Origin: Enterococcus viikkiensis
Lineage (GTDB): Bacteria > Bacillota > Bacilli > Lactobacillales > Enterococcaceae
Direction: 5' to 3'
Length of the DNA stretch: 64,000 bases
Assembly: GCF_005405345.1 (NCBI RefSeq)
Contig: NZ_BJDW01000010.1
Span: 54,650 to 118,649, forward strand
The stretch's first letter is position 1. Every line of letters begins with the position of its first letter. A program made the position numbers and the translations under genes. The notes beneath the pieces were generated by a model. That model was not told where the DNA came from. It ran no database searches and saw only the letters and a list, made by a program, of their open reading frames with translations. Positions 63,970 through 64,000 of this stretch are shown here, one piece after another.

Positions 63970-64000
63970 CTCAAAAATACTTCCAAAGGTGTTCGATAAT

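Noticed and set aside
1..64000. Prophage or conjugative element
   Set aside because: No integrase, phage structural, relaxase or type IV secretion genes were seen; only transposase fragments and one possible tRNA remnant.

Overview
The window looks like a chromosomal segment of a low-GC Lactobacillales bacterium, most probably an Enterococcus. The reasons are the low-GC, AT-rich intergenic sequence, strong AGGAGG-type ribosome sites, T-box leaders, an RexA/RexB recombination pair in place of RecBCD, a ferrochelatase and type II NADH dehydrogenase beside demethylmenaquinone genes, and a secreted glucosaminidase with C-terminal repeats. The genus is an inference from gene content; no rRNA is present.

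Layout. 1-6.2 kb: end of a polar amino-acid ABC ATPase gene, trpS, then a respiratory group (hemH, ndh, menA, polyprenyl diphosphate synthase). 6.2-19 kb: pheST behind a T-box leader, an HxlR regulator, rexBA, lepB and a nitroreductase. 19-25.8 kb: small membrane and hypothetical proteins, a tRNA-Gln(CUG), uspA, a decayed stretch (azlC and IS3 remnants) and a secreted autolysin.

25.8-36.7 kb: a tightly coupled minus-strand cluster. In transcription order it holds a secreted rhodanese (YnjE-like), a small membrane protein, HdrC- and HdrB-like Fe-S proteins, a 527-bp gap filled by three tandem ~156-bp repeats, a YnjB-type binding lipoprotein, two permeases, an ATPase, a TIGR04283-type glycosyltransferase, a phosphotransferase, a DUF2064/TIGR04282-type transferase, a nucleoside hydrolase and a TVP38/TMEM64 protein. 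It combines the families of the E. coli ydjXYZ-ynjABCDEF region with HdrBC-like Fe-S proteins and rSAM/selenodomain-associated transferases. It also has an attenuator-like leader. This is my main candidate for an undescribed system; substrate and product are unknown.

37-44 kb: a truncated PH-domain gene, a solitary ThsB-like TIR-domain protein, a Crp/Fnr-type regulator, and a complete trimeric [FeFe]-hydrogenase (HydC-HydB-HydA) of the NAD-linked, electron-bifurcating type, unusual for lactic acid bacteria. 44-50.5 kb: an ECF S component, metQ-msrA under a methionine-type T-box, a DUF1576 membrane protein and recQ.

50.5-60 kb: an accessory region with transposase remnants, a TetR regulator with a CrtC/AttH lipocalin-like protein, a MarR-controlled nitroreductase/monooxygenase group with tandem palindromic operators, an OhrR-like regulator sharing a 20-bp operator with a disulfide oxidoreductase, a sorbosone-dehydrogenase-like lipoprotein and a membrane-anchored DNA/RNA endonuclease. 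60-64 kb: lepA, an Eis-type acetyltransferase and a nucleoside 2-deoxyribosyltransferase. All calls come from reading the sequence; no database search was run.
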